The notes: a model not told the origin generated them from the sequence alone. DNA of 64,000 nucleotides from Rotaria sordida (GCA_905250125.1 CAJNOL010000241.1:102139-166138); one strand, 5' to 3'. Counted from the stretch's first letter, positions 12,901-25,259 are shown. Numbers and translations: made by a program.

Positions 12901-14563
12901 TAGCAACCTATACTCAAGTTACATCAAAACACAGCCCAGAGTAAGCCATATTATCCGTAAAATTTTTAGATTTCAAAAAAAACTTCTCTTGAAGTATGAG
13001 TTCAGGTTGTAGGTGAAACAATCGAACAATTATATGGAGAATACAGCACTCTTCAGACTACATTTTGATGTAATTTGAACATAGGTTGCTACGAAAACTT
13101 GTAGAAATCTACAACAGAAAAAATATTCACTTGAAAAACTTCCTAGAACGTAATGAATATTACATAGATAGATGTCCTCCGCATTGGTCTATCTAATGGC
13201 GAAAACCCGACTTCGATAGCTAGGAAGCATCGAAAGTTATTCAAAAAATGGTGGTTATCATTTAAAAAAACATCCGACAATAAAAAATCTGCTACTCTTC
13301 ATTAAAATAATCAGTTCAAGAAGAAAAAGTTTGTCAGCACAACTCCTTTATGGTTAAAAGGTGGAACTCATATGTGTTCTTTAGCTTTGTTATATTATGA
13401 TAAAATACGTAAAGTAAAATAAATTCTCTAATAGACTTTAGTTGTTTTTCAAAGATAATCGATCATCTTGGGAATGATCTGCCTTATTTATTTCTGCATT
13501 TTGAACATAAATTTTTTTCTAGTTTTTGTTTGCCTTCTTGCCGTTCCATTATATCAATAGCAGGTCTCAATGCACTATTATATATCTCAATAAACGCACA
13601 AACACTATAATTGATTATTTCCCAAAGTTCTAACTTTGATCACTTCGCGCTTTTAATATTGATCATATGACAACTGTGACAAATCAATACATTATTACTC
13701 ATTGCCTTTGACATCTTAAACATAAATTTTTATCTGCACTATTTAGAACATTAACAAATGTATTCTAGTCGTTGAAATTTCTAGAGCAGTCTAAGTCTTC
13801 TGGTTAATGCTATTTAGTGTGCCTTTCTCCTCTCCCTCAATCCATAGCAACAGAAGAGAAGAAATCGCAAACCACAACTTAACATTTAGACCCATTATCT
13901 TTCTCTTCGAGAAACATAATATGAGTCCTGTAAAATCCATATGAAGAAACCTTTCAAATTAAAATGTGGATTTTTGAAAATGAATATTTGAAATTATTTT
14001 CTTTTTTAAATATTCTAGGGATACTGCTGGACAAGAACGATTTCGTGTGATAACAACAACTGTAAATAATATTAAAGATACTTTTTTTTTGTTTTTCGTT
14101 CTATTCTTTTTTTGTTTTTTAGTATTATCGTGATGCAGATGGTGTTCTAATTGTTTATGATGTAACAAATAGTGAAACATTTTCTCGTATTCGTCGTTGG
14201 ATTGAAGAAATAAATAAATATTGTGATGAAAATATACCTAAAGTAATTATTGGTAATAAAGATGATATTGCATCTCAAGATGATAAATCATTAAAAAAAG
14301 TTATATCAACTGAAGATATTGAACAATATGCTTGTGAAATGAATTTACCATTTTTTGAAACATCAGCAAAAGATAATAAAAATGTTAATGAAGCTTTTTA
14401 TGCTATTACACGTTTAGTATTACAAAAACGTTTAGAAACACGTAATAAAACTTATCTATCACATCATAACAATTTAACAAATGGTACATCATCATCTCAA
14501 GTTATTCAATTACAAAGATCGAAAAAAAAAGATAAGAAACATAATGGAACATGTTGCAAATAA
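9983..14563 (+). CDS. Rab35-like small GTPase (copy A)
   Basis: Exons 9983..10048, 10120..10241, 14019..14061 and 14123..14563 join in frame to 223 aa. All GTPase motifs are present: P-loop GESSVGKS (16-23), TIGVDFK with the switch I threonine, WDTAGQE (63-69), GNKDD (121-125) and ETSAK (156-160). The RFRVITTTYYRDADG stretch and spacing are closest to Rab35/Rab1. The C-terminus ends in CCK after a basic stretch, a plausible double-prenylation signal. The product should act on plasma or endosomal membranes in vesicle traffic (family knowledge). Intron 2 (10242-14018) is 3.8 kb and contains a hAT element, a nested mariner-type foldback and another foldback. A paralogue follows 205 bp downstream on the same strand. 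Confidence 0.9.
11246..11434 (+). pseudogene. hAT transposase N-terminal fragment, interrupted
   Basis: From ATG 11246 the frame reads MSKQSSLDKYFGKRKENN, then an acidic and asparagine-rich stretch and DPCDLINN. The SSLDKYF plus basic-patch opening followed by a DPCDL segment resembles the start of hAT or TTF-zinc-finger transposases (from memory of the family; not searched). After 11399 the frame runs into the inserted mariner-type foldback and stops at 11434. No catalytic DDE or dimerisation part is recognisable on the other side. Confidence 0.45.
11400..12393. mobile_element. Tc1/mariner-type foldback element nested in the hAT element
   Basis: The termini AAGGGTGTCCC (11400) and GGGACACCCTT (ending 12393) are flanked on both sides by TA (11398-11399, 12394-12395), the Tc1/mariner target duplication. 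The inverted arms are very long and nearly identical: about 11400-11810 pairs with about 11985-12393 around a 170-bp centre. It has no transposase frame, so it is a non-autonomous foldback or MITE. It splits the transposase fragment of the surrounding hAT element, which shows that it arrived later. Confidence 0.8.
12646..13338. repeat. Foldback repeat in the Rab35-like intron
   Basis: The left arm (about 12646-12932) is the inverted complement of about 13058-13338. The inner parts match best, for example 'gtagcaacctatactcaa' (12900) against its complement near 13085. It lies about 80 bp beyond the hAT element. I saw no convincing target-site duplication, so its class is unknown. Confidence 0.65.
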
Positions 14564-14689
14564 ATATATATATATATATATATATTTTTAACGCATTCCA
14601 TTTTAATTTTCTCATTGTCAATTACTTTCAATTTATTTTTCTCCTTTTTTTAAAATCTCTATTTTATTATTTATTTATTATTAAATTAC

Positions 14690-14695
14690 AATAAA
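14690..14695 (+). terminator. Poly(A) signal AATAAA of Rab copy A
   Basis: AATAAA lies 127 bp after the stop of the first Rab gene and 74 bp before the ATG of the second, in the right place for 3' end formation of copy A. Confidence 0.5.
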
Positions 14696-14768
14696 TATAA
14701 TAATTCAAAAAAAAAACACAATAAAACAAACAAAATTTTTATTTCATTTTGTAGTTTTTTTGATATCA

Positions 14769-15817
14769 ATGACAACAAATCTTGAACCTGTTCAAACATT
14801 TAAAATTCTTATTGTTGGTGAGTCAGGTGTCGGAAAAAGTTCATTAATGGCTCGATATGTTCATGGTATTTTCCGCACACAATATACCGCAACCATTGGT
14901 GTAGATTTTCAAGTAGCTATTATTAATATTGGTGAATATAGATGTCGATTACAAATATGGTGTGTTTATTCGCTCAAAACTCTCAAGGATTTTATTAGTC
15001 TAAAGGGTTTACAATCTATCGGAATACGAAATATTGAATGAGTTTTAAAGTCTTTCTTCTATGAAAATAATATGAGTTGTTTCCAAATTGTACTTAAAGA
15101 TCTTTCTTCAAGGTTCTCTTGAAAGAACATGAGTCGACATTAACAACAATTTCTTGTTAGAATTTTATTTTTTTTCTTCTAATTTTTGATCTTGTCTTTA
15201 TTAGATCCATTAAAAAAGATATAAAATAGTACTGAATCACATTGTTTTTTTTTTAGGGATACTGCTGGGCAAGAACGTTTCCGTTCGATAACAAGTAAAT
15301 AAATGAATCGAATAAAATACCTCTAGGTCTTTTTCTTTCAATAGATAGTTATTATCGAGGTGCTGATGGGATAATTATTGTTTATGATGTATGTTTCTTC
15401 TTCTTCTTTCTATTATAAAGTTTAATCAGTATTCTTTTTTTTCTTTTTAATTCAAAGGTTACCGATAATGCAAGTTTCACTCATGTTAAAGTCCGATTTC
15501 CGGACGTGCAAAATTTATGTGATAGAAATGTTCCAAAAATTCTCGTTGGTAATAAAGATGATCATAATAGAGAAGTAAATAAAGTTGTATTAACCAATGA
15601 TGCACGTCAATATGCTGAACAAAATAATTTATTATTTTTCGAAATATCAGTTAAAGATAATAGAAATATTACTGAAGTATTTAATGAAATAGCTAAACTT
15701 GCACTTAAACGACGTCTAAATCAAAGTGAAAATTTACAAAATAGTATTGCTGAAATACGAATTGAACACAAACCAATTAATGATAATAGTACGAAAAATG
15801 GATGTTGTACTATATAA
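14769..15817 (+). CDS. Rab35-like small GTPase (copy B)
   Basis: Exons 14769..14959, 15257..15294, 15345..15388 and 15458..15817 join to 210 aa. The P-loop GESGVGKS, TIGVDF, WDTAGQE, GNKDD and C-terminal CCTI are visible. The usual ETSAK reads EISVK, an altered guanine-contact loop that could weaken nucleotide selectivity (inference). It is a tandem duplicate of the upstream Rab: the intron after the W of WDTAG is shared, the P-loop intron of copy A is absent, and an extra intron splits YD|VTD. The first exon has no intron, so the ATG before TTNLEPVQ is the natural start. It should be a membrane-anchored trafficking GTPase; whether its role differs from copy A cannot be judged. Confidence 0.88.
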
Positions 15818-17643
15818 AATGCAAAATTTAAAAGTTTAATTTTTTTTTTTTTATTATATTTTAATATTAAGTATAATATTATTATTTGTTATAAATCAAA
15901 TTTTTTTTGATAATTTTTATGATTTTTATTTATTAATATATAATGGGAATTCTTTTTTTTATCCATTTATTTAACTAATTAATTCTTGTTATTTTTTGTG
16001 TTCTTTTTTTTTAATGAATGAATAATGAGGAAGTCAAAGTTCAATATTAAGGACATTTCTTTATATGCATTTTGATAGTTATTATACATTTTTTTTTTAA
16101 TGAAGAATAATGATCAATGCATTAATAATGCTCTTCTCATTCAAACAGATTTTTTTAATGATTCAATCTTTAAAACTAATGATGAACTATTTCTCTTACA
16201 ATAGTCTGTACTCACTAACATAGATGCTATCATGCAGTGATGGAAAAAGTTCTTTATTACGTTGATGTACTTCAGATAAGCATACAGACATGCAAAACAA
16301 CGAAAGAAAAAACAAGTATTATAAGTTACACAGAAAATATATGAAATATTTTCTTGTATATCTTTATGGAAGAAAAACAAACTAATTCTATCGTTTTGAT
16401 ATAGAAAAAGTATTTAAGTAATGAACAATTAATTAAATTGAATTCAATATACTATAAATATGTCTCTCTCTTATCAACACAAATACTATAATAATATAAT
16501 CATGAGCTTTTATGTACGCATACAAGAAAATTGAAAAAAACTTTTCAGGATTAAGGCTACCTCTCAAAAATGGATCTCAGACCAGGAACGTTCGAATGGC
16601 CTAAAATTTTCAGCCCTGTATCATGACATTTGATGGAGGTATTGGCCAAACAAAGATAAAAAAAATAGCTCATTTCATCTCCAAAAATTCTCTGTGGTCT
16701 TCAGTCTATACATTTAATATCTGTTTTCTTTATTTGAAAGAGCATGTCATAATGCAGTGTCTATGAGAGCCATTTTTTTAAAGGGAAAAAAAGGGATCGA
16801 AAGTTCAATGATTCAAAAAAACTCTGAAAATGACGCTCTAATTATATAAATGTTTGTATACATATATATACTAAAAGCAAAGCGGAATCCAAAAACCGGG
16901 CTTTCGTAGACATTGCAGTTTTACACGTTCTTTCAAACAAAAAGAAACCCATTGACTACAATGAAGCTCCTTCGAGAATTCTTGGAGATATGATCCAAAA
17001 CCTATAAAACGAAAAAGATTTTCGGTAACCAGCTTATTTTTCGAATAGGAAATGACAGAAATCTTCAAAAATTTTTTGGAAAAAAACGAAGTACCAAGTA
17101 AAAATTTTTGTCGTTTATGAGAGATCAAATCACGGACTATCTTTCCTTGTATTTTATCTTAATTTCGATCATTCTGACGAAAAGTGACTTTTTTTGAGTA
17201 GAGGGAAATATCATATTATCTTCATTGTTCATTGAATTTGAAATCTGTCGACCTTTGTTATCATGTAAACATACAACTGAAAAAATACTCTGCAAAAAAA
17301 GCATTTAAAATGTTATTATTCTTTAGAATATTTGCAAAATAATTGAAGAAAAAATGACTTGCTTATATAATACTTTATTTAGTTATAGAACATATAATAA
17401 GATGATAGGACGTGTTGATTTCAATAGAATTTTTATGTCTTCGAAAATGGAATTCATTAATGTTGATAATTATGAGGAAAAAAAAAATTCCTTCTGTGTT
17501 TTTTTTCTTCTTCTTCTTTATCTCTTTTTTTTTTATAATTAATCTTTCATACTATTCGTTATATTAAAGGTAACAGTGTGGCATTGGCTTATCCGCCTTA
17601 GAATAATTTTATTTATATTATAGAAAATAGTTGTAAGAACAAG
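15818..17643. other. Intergenic spacer
   Basis: It holds the second copy of dispersed repeat A (16545-17205) and AT-rich, homopolymer-rich flanks. No gene was seen. Confidence 0.6.
16545..17205 (+). repeat. Dispersed repeat family A, copy 2
   Basis: This is the diverged partner of 5205-5845, in the same order and orientation. Shared words include 'attttcagccctgtatcat' near 16607 and a 3' T-run followed by GAGTAGAG. An 85-codon minus frame (16871-17128) falls in it but is not conserved in copy 1, so it is not called a gene. Confidence 0.6.
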
Positions 17644-18576
17644 ATGAATTGTACTTCTTTATCTTGGTCAACAAGTACAGCTGACGATCTTAGTCCTACT
17701 AGCATTGTCTGTTCCATTGGTTTTATTATTCATACTATTTTCTGGATTCAACTTATACCATTTTCATCATTAAGACAAAAAAATCTGATGTGGTTATATG
17801 CATATTTAATAACAGATTTTTTTCTTCTAGCTCGATTTTTTGTTTTATATAGTATGCGTTATTGGCGTATATGTTTATATTATACATTTCGAATGGTCTT
17901 ATGTTATTTTGAAGCATCATCAAAATTTTATATTAATACAGTACAAAATTATATTTTACTTGCATTAAATGTATGTCGTTGTGCACAGATTATTTTTAAT
18001 CGAAATGTTTTTATTAGCAATCCTCGTTTAATTATTTTAACACATTTTTTAATTTATATAGTACCAGCACTTAATGTCATGATACAATTTCTTGGTAATT
18101 GGACTGTATTATGGCGTAGAGCAGGTCAAGCTTGTGATATACTATATGTATCCTTATCTGTACAAATCTTTAATTTATTCTTTATCTATCTTATTCCAGT
18201 TACATTTAATCTTATTATTATTGGATTTTGTATTCGTCATGTAAGTTCAATAAGAGGTATTCGTAGTCAACAAATAATTAATCGTCGTCGTAAACAGAAA
18301 AAAACTCTTTTAATTCAAACAATAATATTTTATTCAATTTGGCTTATATTATGGAGTCCAAATGTACTTGCTTTTCAATTTATAAATGTTAATACTGAAC
18401 CTGCTATTTATACATCTTTACTTAATTATATAGAAATTGCAATAGATCCAATTCTTGTTGCTGCACTTGATGTTCGATTTTTTCAATCATGGAAAATAAT
18501 ATGGCGTAAAATAAAAGGACATCGACAAAGAACTATTGCTCCAATATTACCAGCTGATCCTAAACAAGAATATTAA
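17644..18576 (+). CDS. Rhodopsin-like G-protein-coupled receptor, intronless
   Basis: A single open exon of 310 aa with seven hydrophobic segments. The N-terminus is short with N-glycosylation potential. TM2 carries the conserved aspartate (LITDFFLL). TM3 ends in CRC instead of DRY. A basic third intracellular loop (RRRKQKK) precedes TM6, which holds the WSPN motif in place of CWxP. TM7 has IDPIL in the NPxxY region. The product should be a plasma-membrane receptor of unknown ligand. The missing DRY arginine environment suggests unusual coupling (inference). It resembles the large intronless GPCR families of rotifers and is not closely related to the first GPCR in the window. Confidence 0.8.
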   Translation: MNCTSLSWSTSTADDLSPTSIVCSIGFIIHTIFWIQLIPFSSLRQKNLMWLYAYLITDFFLLARFFVLYSMRYWRICLYYTFRMVLCYFEASSKFYINTVQNYILLALNVCRCAQIIFNRNVFISNPRLIILTHFLIYIVPALNVMIQFLGNWTVLWRRAGQACDILYVSLSVQIFNLFFIYLIPVTFNLIIIGFCIRHVSSIRGIRSQQIINRRRKQKKTLLIQTIIFYSIWLILWSPNVLAFQFINVNTEPAIYTSLLNYIEIAIDPILVAALDVRFFQSWKIIWRKIKGHRQRTIAPILPADPKQEY

Positions 18577-20265
18577 CAGTATTATATTCATGAAATATCA
18601 TCATTATTCTTAAGATTTTCATTATGTCATTCAGTTTTTTTTCTTCTGTATAATAATTATATATTGACTCATTGTAGACTAAAATAAGTTTCTTATTGAT
18701 ATAAATGATGAAATGAAAGTTTTTGGCAAGTTACAGAACGACATTATTTATTGTAGTGTGAATCGATTGTCTTCTCGGCTAAAGTCATACAATCAATTAT
18801 TGAAAATTTGTTTGATTTTACAAGATATTCATGATATCTAACCATCATATATCAGATTTTATCAAAAAGATATTTAGTAGTCTTAAATCCGATGTGTTTT
18901 CTATTGAATCACAATTCATTAACTTGGTGTATGAGAAGAAGCAGAAATGCAATACATCTTCGTTGGATCCTATCGAATCTTAAGAATTCCAATAAGATTT
19001 TGATAGAATCCTTCTTACTAGATTTCCATATTTTCAGAAAGTCGAAGTTTATTTAAAAGTGATTCATCTTGGCCGATCCGAAAGCTTTTTTGGGAAGTGT
19101 CTGATGAGATCTGAATATCGGATTACTTGTTATGACTACATATCAAAAAAAAAAGCAAAATATACATTTACAGTTCATATACTTCATTCATTATTAAAAA
19201 AGAACCGCATACGATTCAAATGGGATAAAAGCCGTTGGTATACTGACAAATAACCGGTGGCAGTACACGAAGCCAGAAAAATTTTGAAAGGGGAAGGTCA
19301 GCTCCCATTTCATGCCAAAAACGAAGTATGTTATTTTCTTCCAACATGGAAACGTCCCATCTCTGGTGAGTTTGAGCCTCTTACAGACCTTTCCTGGGTC
19401 TACCATTAAAACTAACATATAACATGGAATACCATAGAATTTCTATGTCTAAAACTTTAAAAACACTATTAAAACTTATTTTACATCAAAATTTTGTGGA
19501 AATTTATAATAAGCGTCCAGATATGTTTGATTCTTACTTACTCTCTATTTGAATCTATCCGATTTTGACTAACCGCATCTCTTCGATTTTTTACGAACAT
19601 CCTTTATAATACTATTTGAAATCAATGTAGATAAGTGACATCTGTTGACGATTAATATTATACTTTTAATTGAAATAAAAAAATAATTCATAATATTTTC
19701 AGACGTTTTCAATAAAAAAACTCCGTTTGAATAAATATCTAAATGTATTATCATTCACTTTTTATCCAATCATAATATGGTCATTGTCGATTCATTGTTA
19801 ACGAAATACTTTTTTTTTCATTTGATTATCTATATGTTTGTGTATGTCCTTCCTTTTATATAATTGCACAACATTCTTTAGGGAATGTTTCCTAATTTTC
19901 AAATGATATATTCATATTTCAATTAATCTCGATTATAATTGTATTAGAAAATACAAGGTTTCAATTAATCAGTAATATACAAGTAATGTAGAATATTCGA
20001 TAAAAAAAAAGTTGTAAACACAATATTTATGTCTAAAGAGACGATTTGGAATTCTTTGAAAGACATCATATATACTTATTTCATGCATTTAAACGTTCAA
20101 GACAATATCTTAACCATCAACAATGAATGAATAATAATGTGGCTATGAAACAATTTTTGAAAACTATTTATAGATCGTTATTTTTTATTATTTAAAATTA
20201 TTGATTTCTATTTCAGATTACAAACATTTGTGTTTTCTTTTTCAATTACTTAAAAATTATCAATC
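18577..20265. other. Intergenic spacer, nothing recognised
   Basis: AT-rich sequence between the GPCR stop and the PRP19 start. Open stretches of about 60-74 codons lack protein-like composition. A somewhat GC-richer patch at 19250-19400 has no identified partner. Confidence 0.5.
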
Positions 20266-23200
20266 ATGTCACTTATTTGTTCTCGTATGTTTTTTTGCTT
20301 TTTGTTATATTAAATAATTTTTTAATTATTTTGTAGTTTCAAATGAAGTTCCAGAACATCCAGTTCTTTCACCTGTATCTGGTTGTATTTATGAAAAACG
20401 TTTAATTATTAAATATCTTCATGAATCTCCAACAGATCCAATTAATGGACAACCATTAACAGAAGAACAATTGATTGATGTTAAAGGTATATGTATATAT
20501 ACAATAAATTATTTTATCAAATTTTTATCTATTTTATTAAATATTTAAGTTACACCATTAAGTAAACCAAAACCACCATCAGCTACAAGTATTCCAGCTA
20601 TACTTAAAATGTTACAAGATGAATGGGATGCTTGTATGTTACATAGTTTTACACTTCGTCAACAATTACAAACAGCACGACAAGGTTTGTTATTAATTAT
20701 ACATAAGACGAGAACAAAAAAAAACAATACATTCTAATTTTATATTTAAAATAGAACTTTCACATGTTATGTATCAACATGATGCTGCTTGTCGTGTTAT
20801 TGCACGTTTAAATAAAGAAGTAACAGCTGCTCGTGAAGCTTTAGCTACACTTAAACCACAAGCTGGTATTTCACAAACAGTACCAATTGTATGTATAAAT
20901 TTTAATTCTTATAAATATTCTTTAGTTTGAAACTACTTCGAATAGTGACGAAGATATTTTAATTTCTTATAAAACCTGGAAGAAACATTCTCTCATATGT
21001 AATAATAATGTTAGCTCACATTTTGTATTCAATGTGCCATCAGTGAATAAAATGTGTCAAAAATATTTCTGGGAGAGGAACTGAGCCACCGTTGGCTTTG
21101 CTACCAAAACAAGTTCATGAATTCTTTGAATAAAGAAGAGTATAAAAAACATTCGAAACGATGAAACTCACCGATAGATCACAGTATAGGATGGCCCAAA
21201 AGTTTTTTTACCACTGATAAAGGAATGTTCATAACTCATATTCATAAGAGAAACGTTGACAGAAGCTGTGTTGAAAGATTACAATTACCGTGAATGTGTT
21301 AATGGAATATAAACTTGTTTTTGTTTTGTTCTTCAGCTATCACCTTTTTATGTATAGACGTTGAGGTGTTTGAAAAGATGAGAATATGCATTGCAGACGA
21401 AAGCTGCTGAAGAAATCTTTGCAAGATTAAAATATGAAACACGATGTAGGTGTTGTTGTTAATTACAGGAGTATTAATTTTATCTATTTTTCGACACATT
21501 TTTTCACTATACTTCCACTTAATCTTCCAGATATGAAATAAGGAAGTAATTCATATATTATAAAAGATCCCATGAATGTTATTGATATATAATCTTGGAC
21601 TAGTATCTGTAGAAGGTAAAGTCCAAGTTTCTGCCCCTATATTCAGGTCGGTGAAAATCAATGCAGTAAAACGGCGATCGGAATGATTGTCTTTAGTATG
21701 CCCTAAGTGTTTTTCTTTTTTAATAAATAAATCGTTTAGCAGCATCCACATGAACAAGCAGCACAAGTTCCACATCATGTAGCAGCTGGTATTAGTGGTG
21801 ATAATACTCAAATATCAGCATCAACAGCTGAAGGAATGAATGATGAAATTATTCAAAAAGTAAATAAAACAAAAATAAAAACATATATTATTTTTCTTTT
21901 TAAAATTTTATTTTTTTTATTTATATTCAATTAGTTACAAGATAAAGCATCTGTTTTAACACAATTACGTAAACAACGTGGTAAACGTGTACCAGAAGGT
22001 TTAGCAAGTATTGATGATATGAGAAATTTTCGTTGTTCAGCAACACATACTGTTCGTAAACAAATTATTCTATTGATATTTGTATATATATATAAAAATT
22101 TTTTTTATTTATCTAGGCATTACATAGTGCTAGTAATCCAGGTATTTTAGCTCTTGATATATCACCAAAAAATTCCAGTATTATACTTACTGGTATGTAT
22201 AAAAATTCAAATTGGATTAGTCAATATTCTTTTTTTTTAAGGTGGTAATGATCGTCAAGCTGTTGTATTTAATAAAGATAGTGAACAAGTTATTGCAACA
22301 TTAAAAGGTCATCAAAAAAAAGTTACACATGTTATTCATCATTTTGAAGAAGTATATATATATATATATAAATAGACATAATTAATTTAAAATTTCAATA
22401 ATTCGATTTTTTTCTATAGGATATTGCAATAACAGGAAGTTCAGATTCAAGTATTCGTGTTTGGCATATTCCATCAGCACAATGTCTTAAAGTTCTTAAA
22501 GCACATGATAATGCAATAACAGGTCTTTCACTTCATCCAACTGGTGATTATGTTTTATCAAGTGCAAATGATACGTATTGGGCTTTATCAGATTTACGTA
22601 CTGGAAAACTAATAACTAAAGTTCAAGATACAACTTCACAAAGAGGTATTGAATCAAAAAATCAGTAATAGAAAATATTTAGTAGTGGGTATTATAATTG
22701 AGAAGAATATTGAACCTAAAAAATTTGAAAATGTGATACAGTTAAGTAAATTCCTCTCGATAAAAGCCCATTGAGTTTGAAATGTTTACATATAGAGAAA
22801 TCAAGAATGCGGATAATGTTCATTGTTTTCAATTAAATGCTGATGTATTTGTTAATCTAATTCTTTCGTTCTTCAAATATTTTTCTTATTGGACTAATAT
22901 TAACTCCGTATGTTAGCTGTGACAAGTCAATAACTTTGCTTTTAAACAACGTTTTTCTTTTATTCTAATTCGTAAGATATACAGGGGGAGGATGGTTGGC
23001 GATCACCCTGCGATAGAGCCCATCAGAACCGATTCGGGTCCGGATGGAGAAAAAAGATTTTTTGTTGTTTTATTCAAAAATCTTTAATTTATTTTTTAAG
23101 AAATCTAGAAGAAAAATGATAAAACTCTTCTTGAATATAATATCTAAATCTATTTGCTATGAAATTCAGGAGTGATAGATTCAATAATCCTATATTTTCC

Positions 23201-24153
23201 GTATAACAAATACTAACTGTAGTTTTGGACTGAAGGTCAGAGAAACACAGAGATATCGAACAGCCGTTAGTGACTTGTCCGGAGTCATTCCACGGCTAGT
23301 GACATTAAAATTTGAATCCAGCATATAGTCGATACATCTCTCGAACAACGTATCTACTTAATCATAATGATCGAAAAAGTAACAGGAAATTAATAGTAAA
23401 AGAGATACGATTATGTTTTCCATCTTCCCGGATCAGAGATGTTCAGCCACAATGCTCGAAATCTATTAGTGTAACTATTTCTGTTCTTAAATTCTTAATC
23501 GATCGAAATATTTTTATTTAGAAATTTTCGATCTATTCATAATTTTTATTTATTTAGGATTAACATGTGCACAATTTCATCCTGATGGTATTATATTTGG
23601 TATTGGTACACAAGAAAGTTTAATTAAAATTTGGGATTTAAAAGAATGTAATAATGTTGCTGATTTTCCTGGTCATGCTGGATCTATTAATGCAATTGCA
23701 TTTTCTGAAAATGGTAGAATATTCATTATTTTTTTTTTATTCTCTAAAGATAGAATAAAAATTCAATTTATTTTTAAAGGTTATTATTTGGCAACAGCAG
23801 CTGAAGATGCATCAATTAAATTATGGGATTTACGTAAATTAAAAAATTTTAAAACTATTACACTTGATGATCGTTATGAAGTACGTGATCTTGTTTTTGA
23901 TCAAAGTGGAATGTATCTTGGTGTAGCTGGTACTGATGTTCGGTAAATGAATGAAGTTTGATTTTTTATTTATTTATGATTTTTTTAATTTCTTGATAGA
24001 GTTTATCAAGCAAAACAATGGGATTTACTTAAAGTATTTAATGATCATACAGCTTTAGCAACTGGTATTCGATTTGGTTTAAATGCAAATTATTTAGCAA
24101 GTTCAAGCATGGATCGTTCACTTAAATTCTATCAACAATTATCCCAAGAATAA
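20266..24153 (+). CDS. PRPF19: Pre-mRNA-processing factor 19 (U-box E3 ligase, WD40)
   Basis: Twelve exons: 20266..20284, 20337..20486, 20550..20684, 20755..20888, 21740..21859, 21935..22051, 22117..22192, 22242..22351, 22420..22645, 23558..23713, 23780..23942 and 24000..24153. They join without a phase error to 519 aa (human about 504). The start [15 protein letters not shown] matches the U-box N-terminus. Then come the conserved [11 protein letters not shown] linker and coiled coil (about 65-140, [18 protein letters not shown]), and a seven-blade WD40 propeller from about 225 to the end, closing with [11 protein letters not shown]19 is the core ubiquitin ligase of the spliceosomal NineTeen complex in the nucleus. 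Introns 4 (851 bp) and 9 (912 bp) are enlarged, and intron 4 holds a family B repeat. Exon 6 appears to use a weak GTTCGT donor. Confidence 0.96.
21421..21565 (-). repeat. Dispersed repeat family B, copy in PRP19 intron 4
   Basis: Read on the minus strand it gives the same series of blocks as 6550-6705: a 'tatatgaattactt'-like start, 'gaaaaaatgtgtcg', 'taattaacaacaacacc' and 'cgtgtttcatattttaa'. It explains part of the enlargement of this intron. Confidence 0.55.
22646..23557 (+). other. Enlarged intron 9 of PRP19
   Basis: A 912-bp intron with a GC-richer island near 22985-23040 that differs from the surrounding AT-rich sequence. No coding frame of note and no terminal inverted repeat was found. 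Confidence 0.5.
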
Positions 24154-25259
24154 TTTTCAAAGAAAATTATTTATAAAACTATTGATCTATGAGAATTTGT
24201 ATTGTTTTTTTTTTCTGTACTTATTATTAAAAAAAAAAAAAGATTAACAAAAAACACATTAAATGTTAAAATATTATTAAATCAATAAGAATTTGTTAAT
24301 ATAGAAATTGATTCAAGATATTTTTGACTTGTAAATAGAAGCATTAATCTTGTTTAGAAAATCTTTACTCAATATACAATATCATCACTTATGAAATAAG
24401 ATAAATACCAGCTACCATTAAGAACAACTGTCATTAATCTGTCTCTATTTCATAGATGAGAAAAAAAAGCTATCATTTTATCAGTTGTCTTTCTCGTTAT
24501 GACATAAACAATGAATAATATATATCAACTGTTATATATAATTAATCGTTGTTTATTGATATTGATTTTAGTTGTATAGAGAACCAATTGTAATAGTGAT
24601 ATATAGATACCATGTGTAAGATATACTTGATATCTAAATCTACCCTTAAGCGAAGAAAAATATAGACTAGAATGTTGATCCAATGATTAACCTTGTCAAG
24701 TAATTATATAAAACGGATGTGATTTTAATTCCGGTGTGTGTTCCTGATTTGACATTGTTTTATTTTACTTATACATTCACATAATTAGAATAACTGAATG
24801 GAATTTTTATGTTGTTTTTTTTTTTTTGAGATTAAAATTTATAACTTCCAAATCGACAAGACTATCTTATATAATTCTTATTTTTCTAAGAAGAAAAAAA
24901 ACAGATCTTTTTGATATGTATATATTATCATAACGTCTACTATGCCTAGTCGGTTCTGTTTCTATAAAATTCTCTTGAGATATATTCAAGCAAAGATGTT
25001 ACGATAGTTCTTTTTTTTCGTATTCCTTAAGGACAAGCAGGAACTACTTTTTTTTTCTTATTTCCGTTTTTCTTTTTCTGTTTCTACTCTTTTATCATCA
25101 TTACTGCTTGACTGATTGGAGACAAAAATTATATGTGTGCAAGATTCACTCGTTCTTTCATGTGTATCTATACTCGTATGACTTTTTTTTTTTTGATATT
25201 CTTTTTTTTTTTGACATTGTCGTCATAGTTGATTGTTTTTATTATTTAAAAAAAATAGA
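24154..25259. other. Intergenic spacer, nothing recognised
   Basis: AT-rich with many T homopolymers just before the next gene. No repeat or coding signal was seen. Confidence 0.5.

Noticed and set aside
21187-21215. GGCCCAAAAGTTTTTTT, a mariner-end-like word in PRP19 intron 4
   Set aside because: No matching opposite terminus or TA duplication could be found nearby.
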